From assembly GCA_002382495.1 (NCBI GenBank), contig DFXW01000021.1:45364-101907 (forward strand): a stretch of DNA of 56,544 nucleotides. Reading direction: 5' to 3'. Source of the DNA: Flavobacterium sp. UBA4098. Lineage in GTDB: Bacteria > Bacteroidota > Bacteroidia > Flavobacteriales > Flavobacteriaceae. Below are positions 1 through 8,427 of this stretch, one piece after another. Within the stretch, counting starts at the first letter, position 1. Every line of letters starts with the position of its first letter. The notes under the pieces are model-generated. The model saw nothing but the letters and a program-made list of their open reading frames with translations. It did no database searches and was not told the DNA's origin. Made by a program: the position numbers and the translations under genes.

Positions 1-699
1 GACGTTCAATTCCTTTCTGGAAAATCTGGAACGCAAGATGTATTCTTCCATATTTTCAATTACTTACACCAAAACGGAAAACAAGTGATCTTGACTTCTG
101 ACAAGGCGCCTGTTGACATGCAAGATATTGAACAACGTTTGTTGTCTCGTTTCAAATGGGGATTGTCTGCTGAATTGCACCAACCTGATTACGAAACCAG
201 AGTGTCAATCTTGAAAAACATTCTATATCGTGACGGTGTTGAAATGCCTGAAGAAATCATTGAATATGTTGCCCGCAATATTAAAACAAACGTTAGAGAA
301 TTAGAAGGTGCTATCATCTCTTTAATCGCTCAATCTTCTTTCAACAAAAAAGAGGTAACTATCGAATTAGCGAAAAGCATCGTAGAGAAATTCGTAAAGA
401 ATGTCAAACGCGAAATTTCAATCGATTATATCCAAAAAATTGTTTCCGATTACTTCCAATTGGACTTGGAAACATTGCAATCTAAAACTAGAAAAAGACA
501 CGTTGTTCAAGCAAGACAATTGGCCATGTTTTTTGCAAAGAAATTTACCAAAGCTTCTTTAGCCAATATTGGATCTCAAATTGGAGATCGTGATCATGCC
601 ACTGTATTACATGCCTGTAAAACCGTTGACAATCTAGTCTCTACCGACAAACAATTCAAAAAGTTTGTTGAAGACATCCACAAAAAATTAACTTTATAG
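1..699 (+). CDS. dnaA: Chromosomal replication initiator DnaA (3' part; start lies outside the window)
   Basis: DnaA binds DnaA boxes at oriC and unwinds the origin using ATP. The reading frame is open from base 1, so the gene begins upstream and the N-terminal domain and P-loop are missing. What is visible is the end of the AAA+ domain (the segment with LTSDKAP, sensor-type residues around RLLSRFKWGL and the lid helices with NVRELEGA) and domain IV. Domain IV carries the DNA-binding helix-turn-helix with the DnaA signature around GDRDHATVLHACKTV, close to the C-terminus. The gene is followed after 7 bases by the phosphatase gene, so the two are probably co-transcribed. I see no cluster of DnaA boxes in the visible flank, so oriC is not placed here. 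Assignment is certain; only the extent upstream is unknown. Confidence 0.97.
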   Translation, partial: DVQFLSGKSGTQDVFFHIFNYLHQNGKQVILTSDKAPVDMQDIEQRLLSRFKWGLSAELHQPDYETRVSILKNILYRDGVEMPEEIIEYVARNIKTNVRELEGAIISLIAQSSFNKKEVTIELAKSIVEKFVKNVKREISIDYIQKIVSDYFQLDLETLQSKTRKRHVVQARQLAMFFAKKFTKASLANIGSQIGDRDHATVLHACKTVDNLVSTDKQFKKFVEDIHKKLTL

Positions 700-706
700 A
701 CAGCAA

Positions 707-1174
707 ATGTCCGTAAAAATCGTAATGGTTTGTTTGGGAAATATTTGTCGGTCGCCTTTGGCCGAAGGAATATTAGCCTCAAAATTACCTCAAAACACAT
801 TTCATGTTGATTCCGCAGGAACAGGCTCTTGGCACATTGGCCAATCACCTGACGAACGATCAATTGCAGTAGCCAAAAAAAACGGCCTTGATATTTCTCA
901 ACAAAAAGGAAGACAATTCAGCAGTACTGATTTTGATACTTTTGATTACATTTTTGTGATGGACAGTTCCAATTATGACAATGTTATCGCATTGGCAGAG
1001 ACTAACGAGCATAAAGAAAAAGTGAAACTCATCATGAATGAGTTAACACCAAATCAAAAACAAGACGTACCCGATCCTTATTTTGGAATGCACAACGGAT
1101 TTGATATTGTATATAAGATGTTGAATGATGCTTGTGAGGTTATTGCTCAAAAATTGATTACCAAACATCAATAA
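707..1174 (+). CDS. Low-molecular-weight protein-tyrosine phosphatase
   Basis: This 155-residue cytoplasmic enzyme hydrolyses phosphotyrosine (or related phosphoesters). The P-loop is intact at the N-terminus: VCLGNICRS, with nucleophile Cys9 and phosphate-binding Arg15 in the C-X5-R-S arrangement. The general acid is Asp123 in the DPYFG motif near the C-terminus. Length matches the family (about 150-160 residues). It starts 7 bases after dnaA and precedes the methyltransferase gene by 32 bases, so the three probably form one transcription unit. No tyrosine kinase of the Wzc type is in the window, so the physiological substrate is not indicated. Confidence 0.93.
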   Translation: MSVKIVMVCLGNICRSPLAEGILASKLPQNTFHVDSAGTGSWHIGQSPDERSIAVAKKNGLDISQQKGRQFSSTDFDTFDYIFVMDSSNYDNVIALAETNEHKEKVKLIMNELTPNQKQDVPDPYFGMHNGFDIVYKMLNDACEVIAQKLITKHQ

Positions 1175-1206
1175 AAGTTATAGTTCCAAATCTAAAAACC
1201 ACCGTT

Positions 1207-1929
1207 ATGACGACCAACACCTCTTTAGGAAAATTGTATTTGATTCCTGTTACTATGGGAGAAAGCGATCCGATGGATGTTTTGCCACAAACGGTTAAAA
1301 GAACAATCGAGTTGATCGACCATTACATTGTTGAAAATGAAAAAACAGCTCGTAAGTCAATCAAAGGAGTGCTTCCAGAAAAAAAACAATCCGAACTAGT
1401 ACTTTTTGCATTGAACAAACATACGGATGCAAAAGAACACCTAAGTTTTATTCAACCTTTGTTAGAAGGCAAAAATATGGGATTAATGAGCGAAGCAGGT
1501 TGTCCAGGCGTAGCAGATCCAGGTGCTGTAATTGTAAAATTGGCGCATGAAAAAGGAATACAAGTTATTCCTCTAGTAGGGCCTTCTTCAATCCTATTAG
1601 CGATGATGGCATCAGGAATGAATGGACAAAGTTTTACTTTTAATGGCTATTTACCCATTGATAAAGGTGAGAAAAAATCAGCTTTAAAAAATTTCGAAAA
1701 ATTATCTTTTGATAAAAATCAATCGCAAATATTTATCGAAACACCCTATCGCAACAACAAATTACTAGAAGACATTCTGCAAGCTTTACAGCCATCAACA
1801 CATCTTTGTATTGCAACCGATATTACCTTACCTACCGAATACATCAAGACCCTTCGCGTTGCTGATTGGAAAAAAACCAAAGTAGATTTACACAACCGTC
1901 CTACTATTTTCATTATTCATAAAATGTAA
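1207..1929 (+). CDS. RsmI-like SAM-dependent methyltransferase (tetrapyrrole methylase fold)
   Basis: This 240-residue protein belongs to the tetrapyrrole methylase superfamily that includes RsmI, the 16S rRNA C1402 2'-O-ribose methyltransferase. Family signatures are the segment SEAGCPGVADPG at residues 95-106 (compare SDAGTP..SDPG in RsmI) and GPSS at 125-128, followed by FIETPYRN about residue 176. It is shorter and more divergent than E. coli RsmI, and Bacteroidota often carry this type beside or instead of a canonical copy, so the rRNA target is an inference. It lies at the end of the dnaA-phosphatase unit. A large perfect palindrome follows at 1953-1980 but has no T-run on this strand, so it is not an obvious terminator. 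Confidence 0.82.
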   Translation: MTTNTSLGKLYLIPVTMGESDPMDVLPQTVKRTIELIDHYIVENEKTARKSIKGVLPEKKQSELVLFALNKHTDAKEHLSFIQPLLEGKNMGLMSEAGCPGVADPGAVIVKLAHEKGIQVIPLVGPSSILLAMMASGMNGQSFTFNGYLPIDKGEKKSALKNFEKLSFDKNQSQIFIETPYRNNKLLEDILQALQPSTHLCIATDITLPTEYIKTLRVADWKKTKVDLHNRPTIFIIHKM

Positions 1930-1952
1930 TGATTCCCATTCATTCTTTTTAC

Positions 1953-1980
1953 TTTATTATTATGCGTGCATAATAATAAA
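1953..1980. promoter_or_regulatory. Perfect 13-bp inverted repeat, candidate operator of the dienoyl-CoA reductase gene
   Basis: Two perfect 13-base arms (1953-1965 and 1968-1980) are separated by only GT. The arms end in TATGC / GCATA. The palindrome lies in the 82-base gap between the methyltransferase and the reductase gene, just upstream of a -7-like box TATATTTA at 1985-1992, so it covers the position of the -33 element. No T-run follows on the + strand, which argues against a terminator. A dimeric repressor of TetR or MarR type would fit, but no regulator gene is adjacent. Confidence 0.6.
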
Positions 1981-2011
1981 TGCCTATATTTACTTTTCAA
2001 AATAGCAGATT

Positions 2012-2893
2012 ATGAGTTATACAGATAAAATGTTGCGCGATGACGCATTGAAAGGAAAAGTGATTGTAGTTACTGGTGGCGGAAGTGGTTTAGGTAAAGC
2101 CATGACCAAATACTTTTTAGAATTGGGGGCCAAAGTCGCCATTACTTCCCGTGATTTAGACAAACTTAAAAATACCGCAGCTGAATTGGAAACACAAACT
2201 GGCGGAACTTGTTTACCAATTCAATGTGATGTTCGCCATTATGAAGAAGTTGAAAATATGCTTCAAGAAACATTAAATGCGTTTGGCAAAGTCGACATTC
2301 TTTTGAACAATGCAGCCGGTAATTTTATATCACCAACAGAGCGTTTATCTTCTAACGCATTTGACACCATTATCGACATTGTACTAAAAGGAACCAAAAA
2401 CTGCACATTGGCTTTTGGAAAACATTGGATCGACACCAAACAAACTTCTTCAACCGTTTTAAATATTGTTACCACTTATGCTTGGACTGGTTCAGCATAT
2501 GTAGTACCAAGTGCTACTGCAAAAGCAGGTGTCTTGGCAATGACTAAAAGTTTAGCCGTAGAATGGGCCAAATACGGTATTCGTACCAATGCCATTGCCC
2601 CTGGTCCTTTCCCAACTAAAGGTGCTTGGGACAGATTATTACCAGGTGATCTAGCCGAAAAATTTGATATGGCTAAAAAAGTGCCTCTAAAACGTGTAGG
2701 AGACCATCAAGAATTAGCCAATTTAGCAGCTTATTTAGTCTCTGACTTTTCAGCTTACATTAATGGTGAAGTGGTAGTGATAGACGGAGGCGAATGGCTA
2801 AAAGGAGCCGGACAATTTAATCTGTTAGAAGATATTCCAGCCGAAATGTGGGATATGTTAGAAATGATGATTAAAGCCAAAAAAAATAAATAA
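2012..2893 (+). CDS. SDR-family oxidoreductase, 2,4-dienoyl-CoA reductase (DECR) type
   Basis: This 293-residue short-chain dehydrogenase/reductase resembles mitochondrial DECR1, the NADPH-dependent 2,4-dienoyl-CoA reductase of unsaturated fatty acid beta-oxidation. The dinucleotide motif TGGGSGLG is at 21-28 and NNAAGN at 99-104. The usual YxxxK is absent: four residues before Lys171 is Ser167 (SATAK). This matches the DECR active site, where the catalytic Tyr sits earlier. Asn104, Tyr156, Ser167 and Lys171 align with DECR1 Asn148, Tyr199, Ser210 and Lys214, as I recall those residues. The C-terminal PGPFPTKGAW and VVIDGGEW segments also fit. It appears to be its own transcription unit, with a palindrome and -7-like box upstream and a terminator at 2905-2935. 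Substrate is inferred from the family. Confidence 0.85.
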   Translation: MSYTDKMLRDDALKGKVIVVTGGGSGLGKAMTKYFLELGAKVAITSRDLDKLKNTAAELETQTGGTCLPIQCDVRHYEEVENMLQETLNAFGKVDILLNNAAGNFISPTERLSSNAFDTIIDIVLKGTKNCTLAFGKHWIDTKQTSSTVLNIVTTYAWTGSAYVVPSATAKAGVLAMTKSLAVEWAKYGIRTNAIAPGPFPTKGAWDRLLPGDLAEKFDMAKKVPLKRVGDHQELANLAAYLVSDFSAYINGEVVVIDGGEWLKGAGQFNLLEDIPAEMWDMLEMMIKAKKNK

Positions 2894-2904
2894 ATACCAA
2901 TAAG

Positions 2905-2935
2905 AAAGAGCGCTACATATAGTTGCTCTTTTTTT
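2905..2935 (+). terminator. Intrinsic terminator after the dienoyl-CoA reductase gene
   Basis: AAAGAGC at 2905-2911 pairs with GCTCTTT at 2925-2931. An inner CTA/TAG extension is present, and T residues continue to 2935. It lies 11 bases after the stop codon. Confidence 0.75.
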
Positions 2936-3010
2936 ATAAATAAGTACAAAATAAATATATCAATTTAGCAAACATTTAGAAAAAATGGAATTCACTCTGA
3001 ATAAAATTCC

Positions 3011-3018
3011 TATTTTTG
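3011..3018 (+). promoter_or_regulatory. -7 box of the udk promoter
   Basis: TATTTTTG matches the Bacteroidota consensus TAnnTTTG and lies 26 bases before the udk start. No good TTTG -33 element is visible at 18-20 bases upstream. Confidence 0.55.
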
Positions 3019-3044
3019 TTAGGTTAACTTAAGAATACTATTTT

Positions 3045-3656
3045 ATGCTCATTATTGGAATTGCAGGCGGAACAGGAAGTGGAAAAACGACAGTAGTCAA
3101 TCAAATTGTCAATGAATTACCCGAAACCGAAGTAGGCATTATTTCGCAAGATTCGTATTACAAAGAAAACGTAGGAATGACTTATGAAGAAAGAGCCGCC
3201 ATCAATTTTGACCACCCAAGATCTATCGATTTTGAGTTATTGGTACACCATCTTAAAGAATTAAAAGCAGGGAATAATATTAATCAGCCGGTATATTCGT
3301 TTGTATCTCATAACAGAACCAGCGACACTGTATTTACACATCCCAGAAAAGTGATGATAGTAGAAGGGATTTTAATTTTAACTAATCCTGAATTAAGAGA
3401 TCTTTTTGATGTAAAAATTTATGTTCAAGCCGATCCGGATGAGCGTCTCATTCGCCGACTAAAAAGAGATATTGCCGATCGTGGCCGAGACATGGATGAA
3501 GTGTTGAACAGATACCAAACTACTCTGAAACCAATGCACCAACAATTTATAGAACCTACAAAAGCTTTTGCCGATATTATCATTCCGAATGACAAATACA
3601 ATACCGTAGCAATCGATGTGGTTCGCGCTGTAATTAATCAGAAACTAAACGTTTAA
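3045..3656 (+). CDS. udk: Uridine kinase
   Basis: Uridine kinase phosphorylates uridine and cytidine to UMP and CMP in pyrimidine salvage in the cytoplasm. The Walker A motif GGTGSGKTT is at residues 8-16. Further signatures are QDSYYK, the NFDHPRSIDF segment of the nucleoside site, and DIADRGRDMDEV about residue 145. The length of 203 residues is typical. It begins the run udk, divIC-like, mutA, mutB, all on the + strand. A hairpin at 3669-3705 just after the stop makes full co-transcription uncertain. Confidence 0.95.
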   Translation: MLIIGIAGGTGSGKTTVVNQIVNELPETEVGIISQDSYYKENVGMTYEERAAINFDHPRSIDFELLVHHLKELKAGNNINQPVYSFVSHNRTSDTVFTHPRKVMIVEGILILTNPELRDLFDVKIYVQADPDERLIRRLKRDIADRGRDMDEVLNRYQTTLKPMHQQFIEPTKAFADIIIPNDKYNTVAIDVVRAVINQKLNV

Positions 3657-3668
3657 TACATATAAACC

Positions 3669-3747
3669 CTCCAAAATTCTAATGTAAGCTATGTTAATTT
3701 TGGAGCTATTTCCCGCTTTCCGTTACAATCCATTCTAAAAAGAATGG
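3669..3747 (+). other. udk-divIC spacer with two hairpins
   Basis: CTCCAAAATT at 3669-3678 pairs perfectly with AATTTTGGAG at 3696-3705. A second hairpin, CCATTCT at 3730-3736 with AGAATGG at 3741-3747 (AAAA loop), follows. Neither has a real T-run (only GGTTTTC after the second), so they may be weak terminators or processing sites. The second hairpin overlaps a possible upstream ATG at 3744. Confidence 0.5.
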
Positions 3748-3782
3748 GGTTTTCACTGCAATCGGGGCTAAAAAAAGAACTC

Positions 3783-4109
3783 ATGACAAATCCGCTTAAA
3801 AACAAATCTTGGTTTAAACTATTGAGCAACAAATACATTTTGGTATTGGTATTTTTTACTGCCTGGATGCTCTTTTTGGACAACTACTCCTATTTTGACC
3901 ATCGTTTCCTAGACAAACAAATCGATGAACTAGAAGACAATAAAACTTACTATCAAGAAGAAATCAAAAACGATAAAAGGCATATTAAAGAACTCAAGAA
4001 CATTGAATATGTTGAAAAGTATGCTCGTGAAAAATACTATATGAAAAAAGACAGCGAAGATATCTATATCATCGAGTTTGAAGGAGACAGCGCCATCAAA
4101 ACCAAATAA
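3783..4109 (+). CDS. DivIC/FtsB-like septum formation initiator protein
   Basis: This 108-residue protein has one predicted transmembrane segment (about residues 15-33, NKYILVLVFFTAWMLFL) followed by a charged coiled coil with IDELEDNKTYYQEEI. It ends in the conserved region KYAREKYYMKKDSEDIYII. This is the FtsB/DivIC architecture: a bitopic division protein that bridges FtsL and FtsQ/DivIB at the septum. I place the start at 3783 because MTNPLKNKSWF matches the family's short cytoplasmic tail. An in-frame ATG at 3744 would add 13 residues encoded across a hairpin. It lies between udk and mutA (35-base gap), an association with no obvious functional logic. Confidence 0.85.
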   Translation: MTNPLKNKSWFKLLSNKYILVLVFFTAWMLFLDNYSYFDHRFLDKQIDELEDNKTYYQEEIKNDKRHIKELKNIEYVEKYAREKYYMKKDSEDIYIIEFEGDSAIKTK

Positions 4110-4144
4110 ACAATTCCTTTCTTTACTTCGAAACAACAAAGCCA

Positions 4145-5509
4145 ATGAAACCTCTTTTTACAAATTTCGCTCCTGTTTCTGCCAAACAATGGAAACAAAA
4201 AATACAGTTTGAACTTAAGGGTGCTGATTATAATGAAACCTTAATCTGGAATTCGCCAGAAGACATTAAAGTTAAGCCGTTTTATGATAAAGAAGATGTA
4301 AAAGATGTTATTTCGGTAAATACACCAGAATCTGAATTTAAAATCTGCCAAACTATTTTTGTTCATGATGTTAACAAATCGATTGAACGCGCGCTAGACA
4401 GTTTGAATAGAGGTGCTGAAAGTATTCGTTTCACTATCGAAGATGAAACCATCGATCTGGCAAAATTGTTGGAAAAATTGCCTCTAGAGAAAACCCCTAT
4501 TTTCTTTCATTTGAATTTCATTTCAATTGATTTTATTCAAAAATTGGCAACCATTGCCAAAACAAAAAAAGCAACCTTCTATTGCAATATTGATCCGATA
4601 GGACAATTAGCTAAAGAGGGAAATTGGTTTACCACCAATGAAAAAGATAATTTTGAAACTATAAATCAACTCGTACAGAAAGACAATTTACTTTCATTGA
4701 TTAGTGTAAATGGATCGTTATACCAAAATGCCGGAGCTACAATTGTTCAACAAATTGCCTATACTTTAGCCCATGCTAATGAATATTTTAACCGCATTGA
4801 GGTAACCACACCGCACACTATGGTGCTAGAAATTGCGGTTGGAACCAATTACTTTTTTGAAATCGCTAAACTAAGAGCCATCCGAATATTGTTTGACACG
4901 ATTGCAAGAGAATACAATCAAAATTGGAATTGCCACTTACTAGTTAAACCAACAAAAAGAAATAAAACCTTATACGATTACAACGTAAATATGCTTCGCA
5001 CCACAACCGAATGCATGAGCGCAATTCTTGGAGGTGCTGATACAATTGCCAATTTACCTTATGATGCTTTGTACCACAAAGACAATGAGTTTGGAGATCG
5101 TATTGCTCGAAACCAATTGTTGATTTTAAAAAACGAAAGCTATTTCGACAAGGTCAATAACCCTTCCGATGGCAGCTACTACATCGAAAGTTTGACCCAG
5201 CAATTAGCAGACAAAGCGTTAACGTTATTCAAAGATATTGAAGCCAATGGAGGATTCTTAAAACAACTGAATGAAGGAATCATCAAAAGAAAAATTCAAG
5301 AAAGTGCCGACAAAGAACAAGAGTTATTTGATGATGGAAAAGAAATTTTATTGGGAACTAATAAGCATGCCAACAAAGACGATCGAATGAAACACGATTT
5401 GGAACTTTTTCCATTTGTCAAAATAAAACCAAGGAAAACATTGATCACTCCCATTATTGAAAAACGTCTTGCAGAAAAAATCGAGCAAGAACGATTGGAA
5501 AAAGAGTAA
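4145..5509 (+). CDS. mutA: Methylmalonyl-CoA mutase small subunit, lacking a B12-binding domain
   Basis: This is the non-catalytic partner in the heterodimeric adenosylcobalamin enzyme that interconverts methylmalonyl-CoA and succinyl-CoA, linking propionyl-CoA to the TCA cycle. The 454 residues correspond to the TIM-barrel substrate domain only (family regions LRTTTECMSAILGGADTI and NPSDGSYYIESLT). The C-terminal cobalamin-like domain present in the roughly 640-residue propionibacterial MutA is absent, and the protein ends in a charged helix (KRLAEKIEQERLEKE). The reading frame stops cleanly, so this is a short form and not a frameshift. mutB follows after 47 bases and supplies the cofactor domain. 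Confidence 0.9.
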   Translation: MKPLFTNFAPVSAKQWKQKIQFELKGADYNETLIWNSPEDIKVKPFYDKEDVKDVISVNTPESEFKICQTIFVHDVNKSIERALDSLNRGAESIRFTIEDETIDLAKLLEKLPLEKTPIFFHLNFISIDFIQKLATIAKTKKATFYCNIDPIGQLAKEGNWFTTNEKDNFETINQLVQKDNLLSLISVNGSLYQNAGATIVQQIAYTLAHANEYFNRIEVTTPHTMVLEIAVGTNYFFEIAKLRAIRILFDTIAREYNQNWNCHLLVKPTKRNKTLYDYNVNMLRTTTECMSAILGGADTIANLPYDALYHKDNEFGDRIARNQLLILKNESYFDKVNNPSDGSYYIESLTQQLADKALTLFKDIEANGGFLKQLNEGIIKRKIQESADKEQELFDDGKEILLGTNKHANKDDRMKHDLELFPFVKIKPRKTLITPIIEKRLAEKIEQERLEKE

Positions 5510-5556
5510 TTGTACTGTTTCAAAAAAAAACTGTCAAATAGAAATTTGTCACCAAA

Positions 5557-7683
5557 ATGAAAAGAAAAGACCTACAACATATTCAAATCAAATCTGTAGC
5601 CAATACACAAAAGGAAACTAAACCCGATGCTGTATTTCAAACTGCAGAAGGAATAGCTTTGAAACCAACGTATACAGAGCAAGATATTCAACATGTAGAG
5701 CATCTTGATTTTGGAGCAGGATTTGCGCCTAATTTACGCGGTCCTTATGCCACTATGTATGTTCGACGTCCTTGGACGGTGCGTCAATATGCAGGATTTT
5801 CTACAGCCGAAGAAAGTAATGCTTTTTACCGACGCAATTTAGCCGCAGGCCAAAAAGGGCTTTCTATTGCTTTTGATTTACCTACCCACCGTGGCTACGA
5901 TTCGGATCACGAACGCGTGGTGGGCGATGTTGGAAAAGCAGGTGTCGCCATCGATTCGGTGGAAGATATGAAAGTCTTGTTTGACCAAATCCCATTAGAT
6001 GAAATGTCAGTATCCATGACGATGAATGGGGCTGTACTCCCAATTATGGCTTTTTATATTGTGGCTGCAGAAGAACAAGGCGTTTCTCCAGAAAAATTAT
6101 CAGGAACAATTCAGAATGATATTTTGAAAGAGTTTATGGTTCGAAATACCTATATCTATCCTCCTACTCCTTCAATGAAAATTATTGCTGATATTTTTGA
6201 ATACACCAGCAAAAACATGCCGAAATTCAATTCTATATCTATTTCGGGCTACCATATGCAAGAAGCTGGTGCTACCGCTGATATTGAATTAGCCTATACT
6301 TTAGCCGATGGACTAGAATACATTCGTACAGGTTTAGCGGCAGGAATGAAAATTGACGAATTTGCACCTAGACTTTCATTCTTTTGGGCCATCGGAATGA
6401 ACCACTTTATGGAAATTGCTAAAATGCGTGCAGGACGAATGATCTGGGCCAAATTAGTCCAACAATTTGAACCGAAAGATGAAAAATCGCTGGCTTTGCG
6501 TACCCATTGCCAAACATCAGGATGGAGCTTAACCGAACAAGACCCGTTTAATAATGTAGCAAGAACATGTATTGAAGCAGCAGCAGCGGCTTTTGGTGGT
6601 ACGCAATCCTTACATACCAACGCTTTAGACGAAGCTATTGCATTGCCGACCGATTTTTCAGCAAGAATAGCTCGAAACACACAGTTGTATCTTCAAGACG
6701 AAACCAAAATCACTAAAACTGTAGATCCTTGGGCTGGGAGCTATTATGTAGAGAATCTAACCAATGAAATTGCTCAAAGCGCTTGGAAGTTAATCGAAGA
6801 AGTGGAAGAATTAGGGGGGATGACCAAAGCCATAGAATCTGGAATCCCAAAACTTAGAATTGAAGAGGCGGCAGCAAGAAAACAAGCCCGTATTGATAGT
6901 GGACAAGATATAATAGTTGGAGTAAATCAATTCCGTTTAGATAAAGAAGATCCACTACAAATTTTGGATGTGGACAATCAAATGGTGCGTAAGCAACAAT
7001 TGGAACAATTGGATCGTATTAAATCTAGTCGTAATAATGACAAGGTTAAAAAAAGTCTAGATCAATTAATTCAATGTGCCAAAACAGCTGAAGGAAATTT
7101 ATTAGAAATTGCAGTTGAAGCAGCTAGAAACAGAGCGACTTTAGGAGAAATTAGCGATGCTCTAGAAACAGTTTTTGGAAGATATAAAGCACAAATTAAA
7201 TCATTTAGCGGTGTGTATAGTAAAGAAATAAAAAACGATGAAAGTTTTGAAAAAGCAAAACAATTAGCGAATGTATTTGCAGAAAAAGAAGGCAGAAGAC
7301 CTCGTATTATGATTGCTAAAATGGGCCAAGATGGACATGATCGTGGTGCCAAGGTAGTTGCTACGGGTTATGCCGATGTGGGTTTTGATGTGGATATTGG
7401 TCCGCTTTTTCAAACACCTGCTGAAGCAGCTAAACAAGCCGTTGAAAATGATGTGCATATACTAGGCGTATCATCATTAGCAGCTGGCCACAAAACTTTA
7501 GTGCCTCAAGTAATCGAAGAATTAAAAAAATACGGCAGAGAAGATATTATGGTTGTTGTGGGTGGAGTTATACCAGCACAAGATTATCAATTCTTGTTTG
7601 ATGCTGGTGCCGTTGCTGTTTTTGGTCCCGGAACCAAAATTAGTGAAGCTGCTATCAAAATATTAGATATTTTAATTGATTAA
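5557..7683 (+). CDS. mutB: Methylmalonyl-CoA mutase large (catalytic) subunit
   Basis: This 708-residue subunit binds adenosylcobalamin and carries out the radical 1,2-rearrangement of methylmalonyl-CoA. The TIM barrel occupies roughly residues 40-560. Tyr78 in VRQYAGFST and His233 in GYHMQEAGA correspond to the substrate-contact Tyr and His of the propionibacterial enzyme. The Rossmann-like cobalamin domain is at about 575-705. It carries the DxHxxG motif in GQDGHDRG with cobalt-ligating His594, and the later SSLAAGH and VVVGGVIP segments. The Walker-type chaperone MeaB/ArgK is not in the window. The gene ends the + strand run and is closed by a bidirectional terminator at 7691-7720. Confidence 0.97.
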   Translation: MKRKDLQHIQIKSVANTQKETKPDAVFQTAEGIALKPTYTEQDIQHVEHLDFGAGFAPNLRGPYATMYVRRPWTVRQYAGFSTAEESNAFYRRNLAAGQKGLSIAFDLPTHRGYDSDHERVVGDVGKAGVAIDSVEDMKVLFDQIPLDEMSVSMTMNGAVLPIMAFYIVAAEEQGVSPEKLSGTIQNDILKEFMVRNTYIYPPTPSMKIIADIFEYTSKNMPKFNSISISGYHMQEAGATADIELAYTLADGLEYIRTGLAAGMKIDEFAPRLSFFWAIGMNHFMEIAKMRAGRMIWAKLVQQFEPKDEKSLALRTHCQTSGWSLTEQDPFNNVARTCIEAAAAAFGGTQSLHTNALDEAIALPTDFSARIARNTQLYLQDETKITKTVDPWAGSYYVENLTNEIAQSAWKLIEEVEELGGMTKAIESGIPKLRIEEAAARKQARIDSGQDIIVGVNQFRLDKEDPLQILDVDNQMVRKQQLEQLDRIKSSRNNDKVKKSLDQLIQCAKTAEGNLLEIAVEAARNRATLGEISDALETVFGRYKAQIKSFSGVYSKEIKNDESFEKAKQLANVFAEKEGRRPRIMIAKMGQDGHDRGAKVVATGYADVGFDVDIGPLFQTPAEAAKQAVENDVHILGVSSLAAGHKTLVPQVIEELKKYGREDIMVVVGGVIPAQDYQFLFDAGAVAVFGPGTKISEAAIKILDILID

Positions 7684-7690
7684 TTTCATA

Positions 7691-7720
7691 AAAAGGGCGG
7701 TCTAAATAGACCGCCCTTTT
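7691..7720. terminator. Bidirectional terminator between mutB and the lysozyme-fold gene
   Basis: Perfect 14-bp inverted repeat (7691-7704 with 7707-7720) with a GGGCGGTCTA core. A-runs and T-runs lie on both flanks, between two convergent genes. Confidence 0.93.
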
Positions 7721-7738
7721 TATATATGTTCAAACACA

Positions 7739-8371
7739 TTATATTGAAGCGTGTTTATCTGGCTCTATAAATGAAGTATCATACCCCCCAAAAGCCTTCA
7801 TATAACTCACAATCGAAGTGCCATAAACATCCCTAAAGTAACGCTCACCGTTGGATCTAAAGAATCGCTTTACTGTACGAACTCCTCCTAAATGGGCAGC
7901 GGCCAAAATTCCAGATTCTGTAATAAGAATTCCATTAATAACAGCCCCTTCATACTTTGAAATTTCTTTTCTGAGTAGCCATTTGTTTTTTGCTAATAGC
8001 GCTATAAATGCTTTTTCTTGCAAATCGGGATTTTTCAAAAAAGCGGAAGTATTGTGAACCCCAATTGTACGCAAAGTTCCAGGTCCAAATTGGTACTTTC
8101 CTAAATAACCTAAGGAATTGATTTTTTTGTACTTCCCTTGTGACTCTTTGAAAGCAATTGCTTCTTTAAAACCAATGAAAAAATTTCCAGTATACGGAAT
8201 ATTCAATTTGGCGTAGTCTTCTTGTTTGTGAGATGGAAATAGATAATCGGATTGATTTAATCCGTCTGTAAGAAACCAAGGATTGGAATCTAAATTGAAA
8301 GGTTTAAAACCTAAGCTTAAAAAAGCGATAATCAGTAGTAAAGTGGAATAATAATGCCATTTCTTTATCAT
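7739..8371 (-). CDS. Lysozyme-fold protein, probable lytic transglycosylase-like
   Basis: This 210-residue protein has an N-terminal hydrophobic segment (residues 7-21) that could be a signal anchor or uncleaved signal, so it should act in the envelope. The core AIAFKESQGKYKKINSLGYLGKYQF resembles the lysozyme/SLT fold: catalytic-type Glu76 is followed by a glycine-rich LGKYQ turn, and AAHLGG appears later. It probably cleaves or binds peptidoglycan. It stands alone, convergent to mutB, with a -7 box at 8420-8427. A phage endolysin is unlikely because no phage genes are nearby. The precise activity is inference. Confidence 0.7.
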   Translation of the reverse strand: MIKKWHYYSTLLLIIAFLSLGFKPFNLDSNPWFLTDGLNQSDYLFPSHKQEDYAKLNIPYTGNFFIGFKEAIAFKESQGKYKKINSLGYLGKYQFGPGTLRTIGVHNTSAFLKNPDLQEKAFIALLAKNKWLLRKEISKYEGAVINGILITESGILAAAHLGGVRTVKRFFRSNGERYFRDVYGTSIVSYMKAFGGYDTSFIEPDKHASI

Positions 8372-8419
8372 AAATTGTTTTTCTTCTGAGCCCTGTCACC
8401 ATCAGAAATTTCTACACGG

Positions 8420-8427
8420 CAAATATA
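8420..8427 (-). promoter_or_regulatory. -7 box of the lysozyme-fold gene
   Basis: Read on the minus strand this is TATATTTG, an exact TAnnTTTG match, 49 bases before the ATG. No clear -33 TTTG is seen. Confidence 0.5.

Noticed and set aside
2012..2893. Loss of catalytic activity in the SDR protein because YxxxK is missing.
   Set aside because: The DECR subgroup normally has Ser at that position and a catalytic Tyr 15 residues before the Lys; Tyr156 is there.
4145..5509. Calling mutA a truncated pseudogene because it is short.
   Set aside because: The frame is intact, the end is a normal stop, the C-terminal helix is well formed and mutB follows in operon order. A short domain form is the better reading.
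7739..8371. Phage endolysin or prophage remnant.
   Set aside because: It is a single gene with a signal-anchor-like N-terminus between core genes. No holin, capsid or tail genes are nearby.
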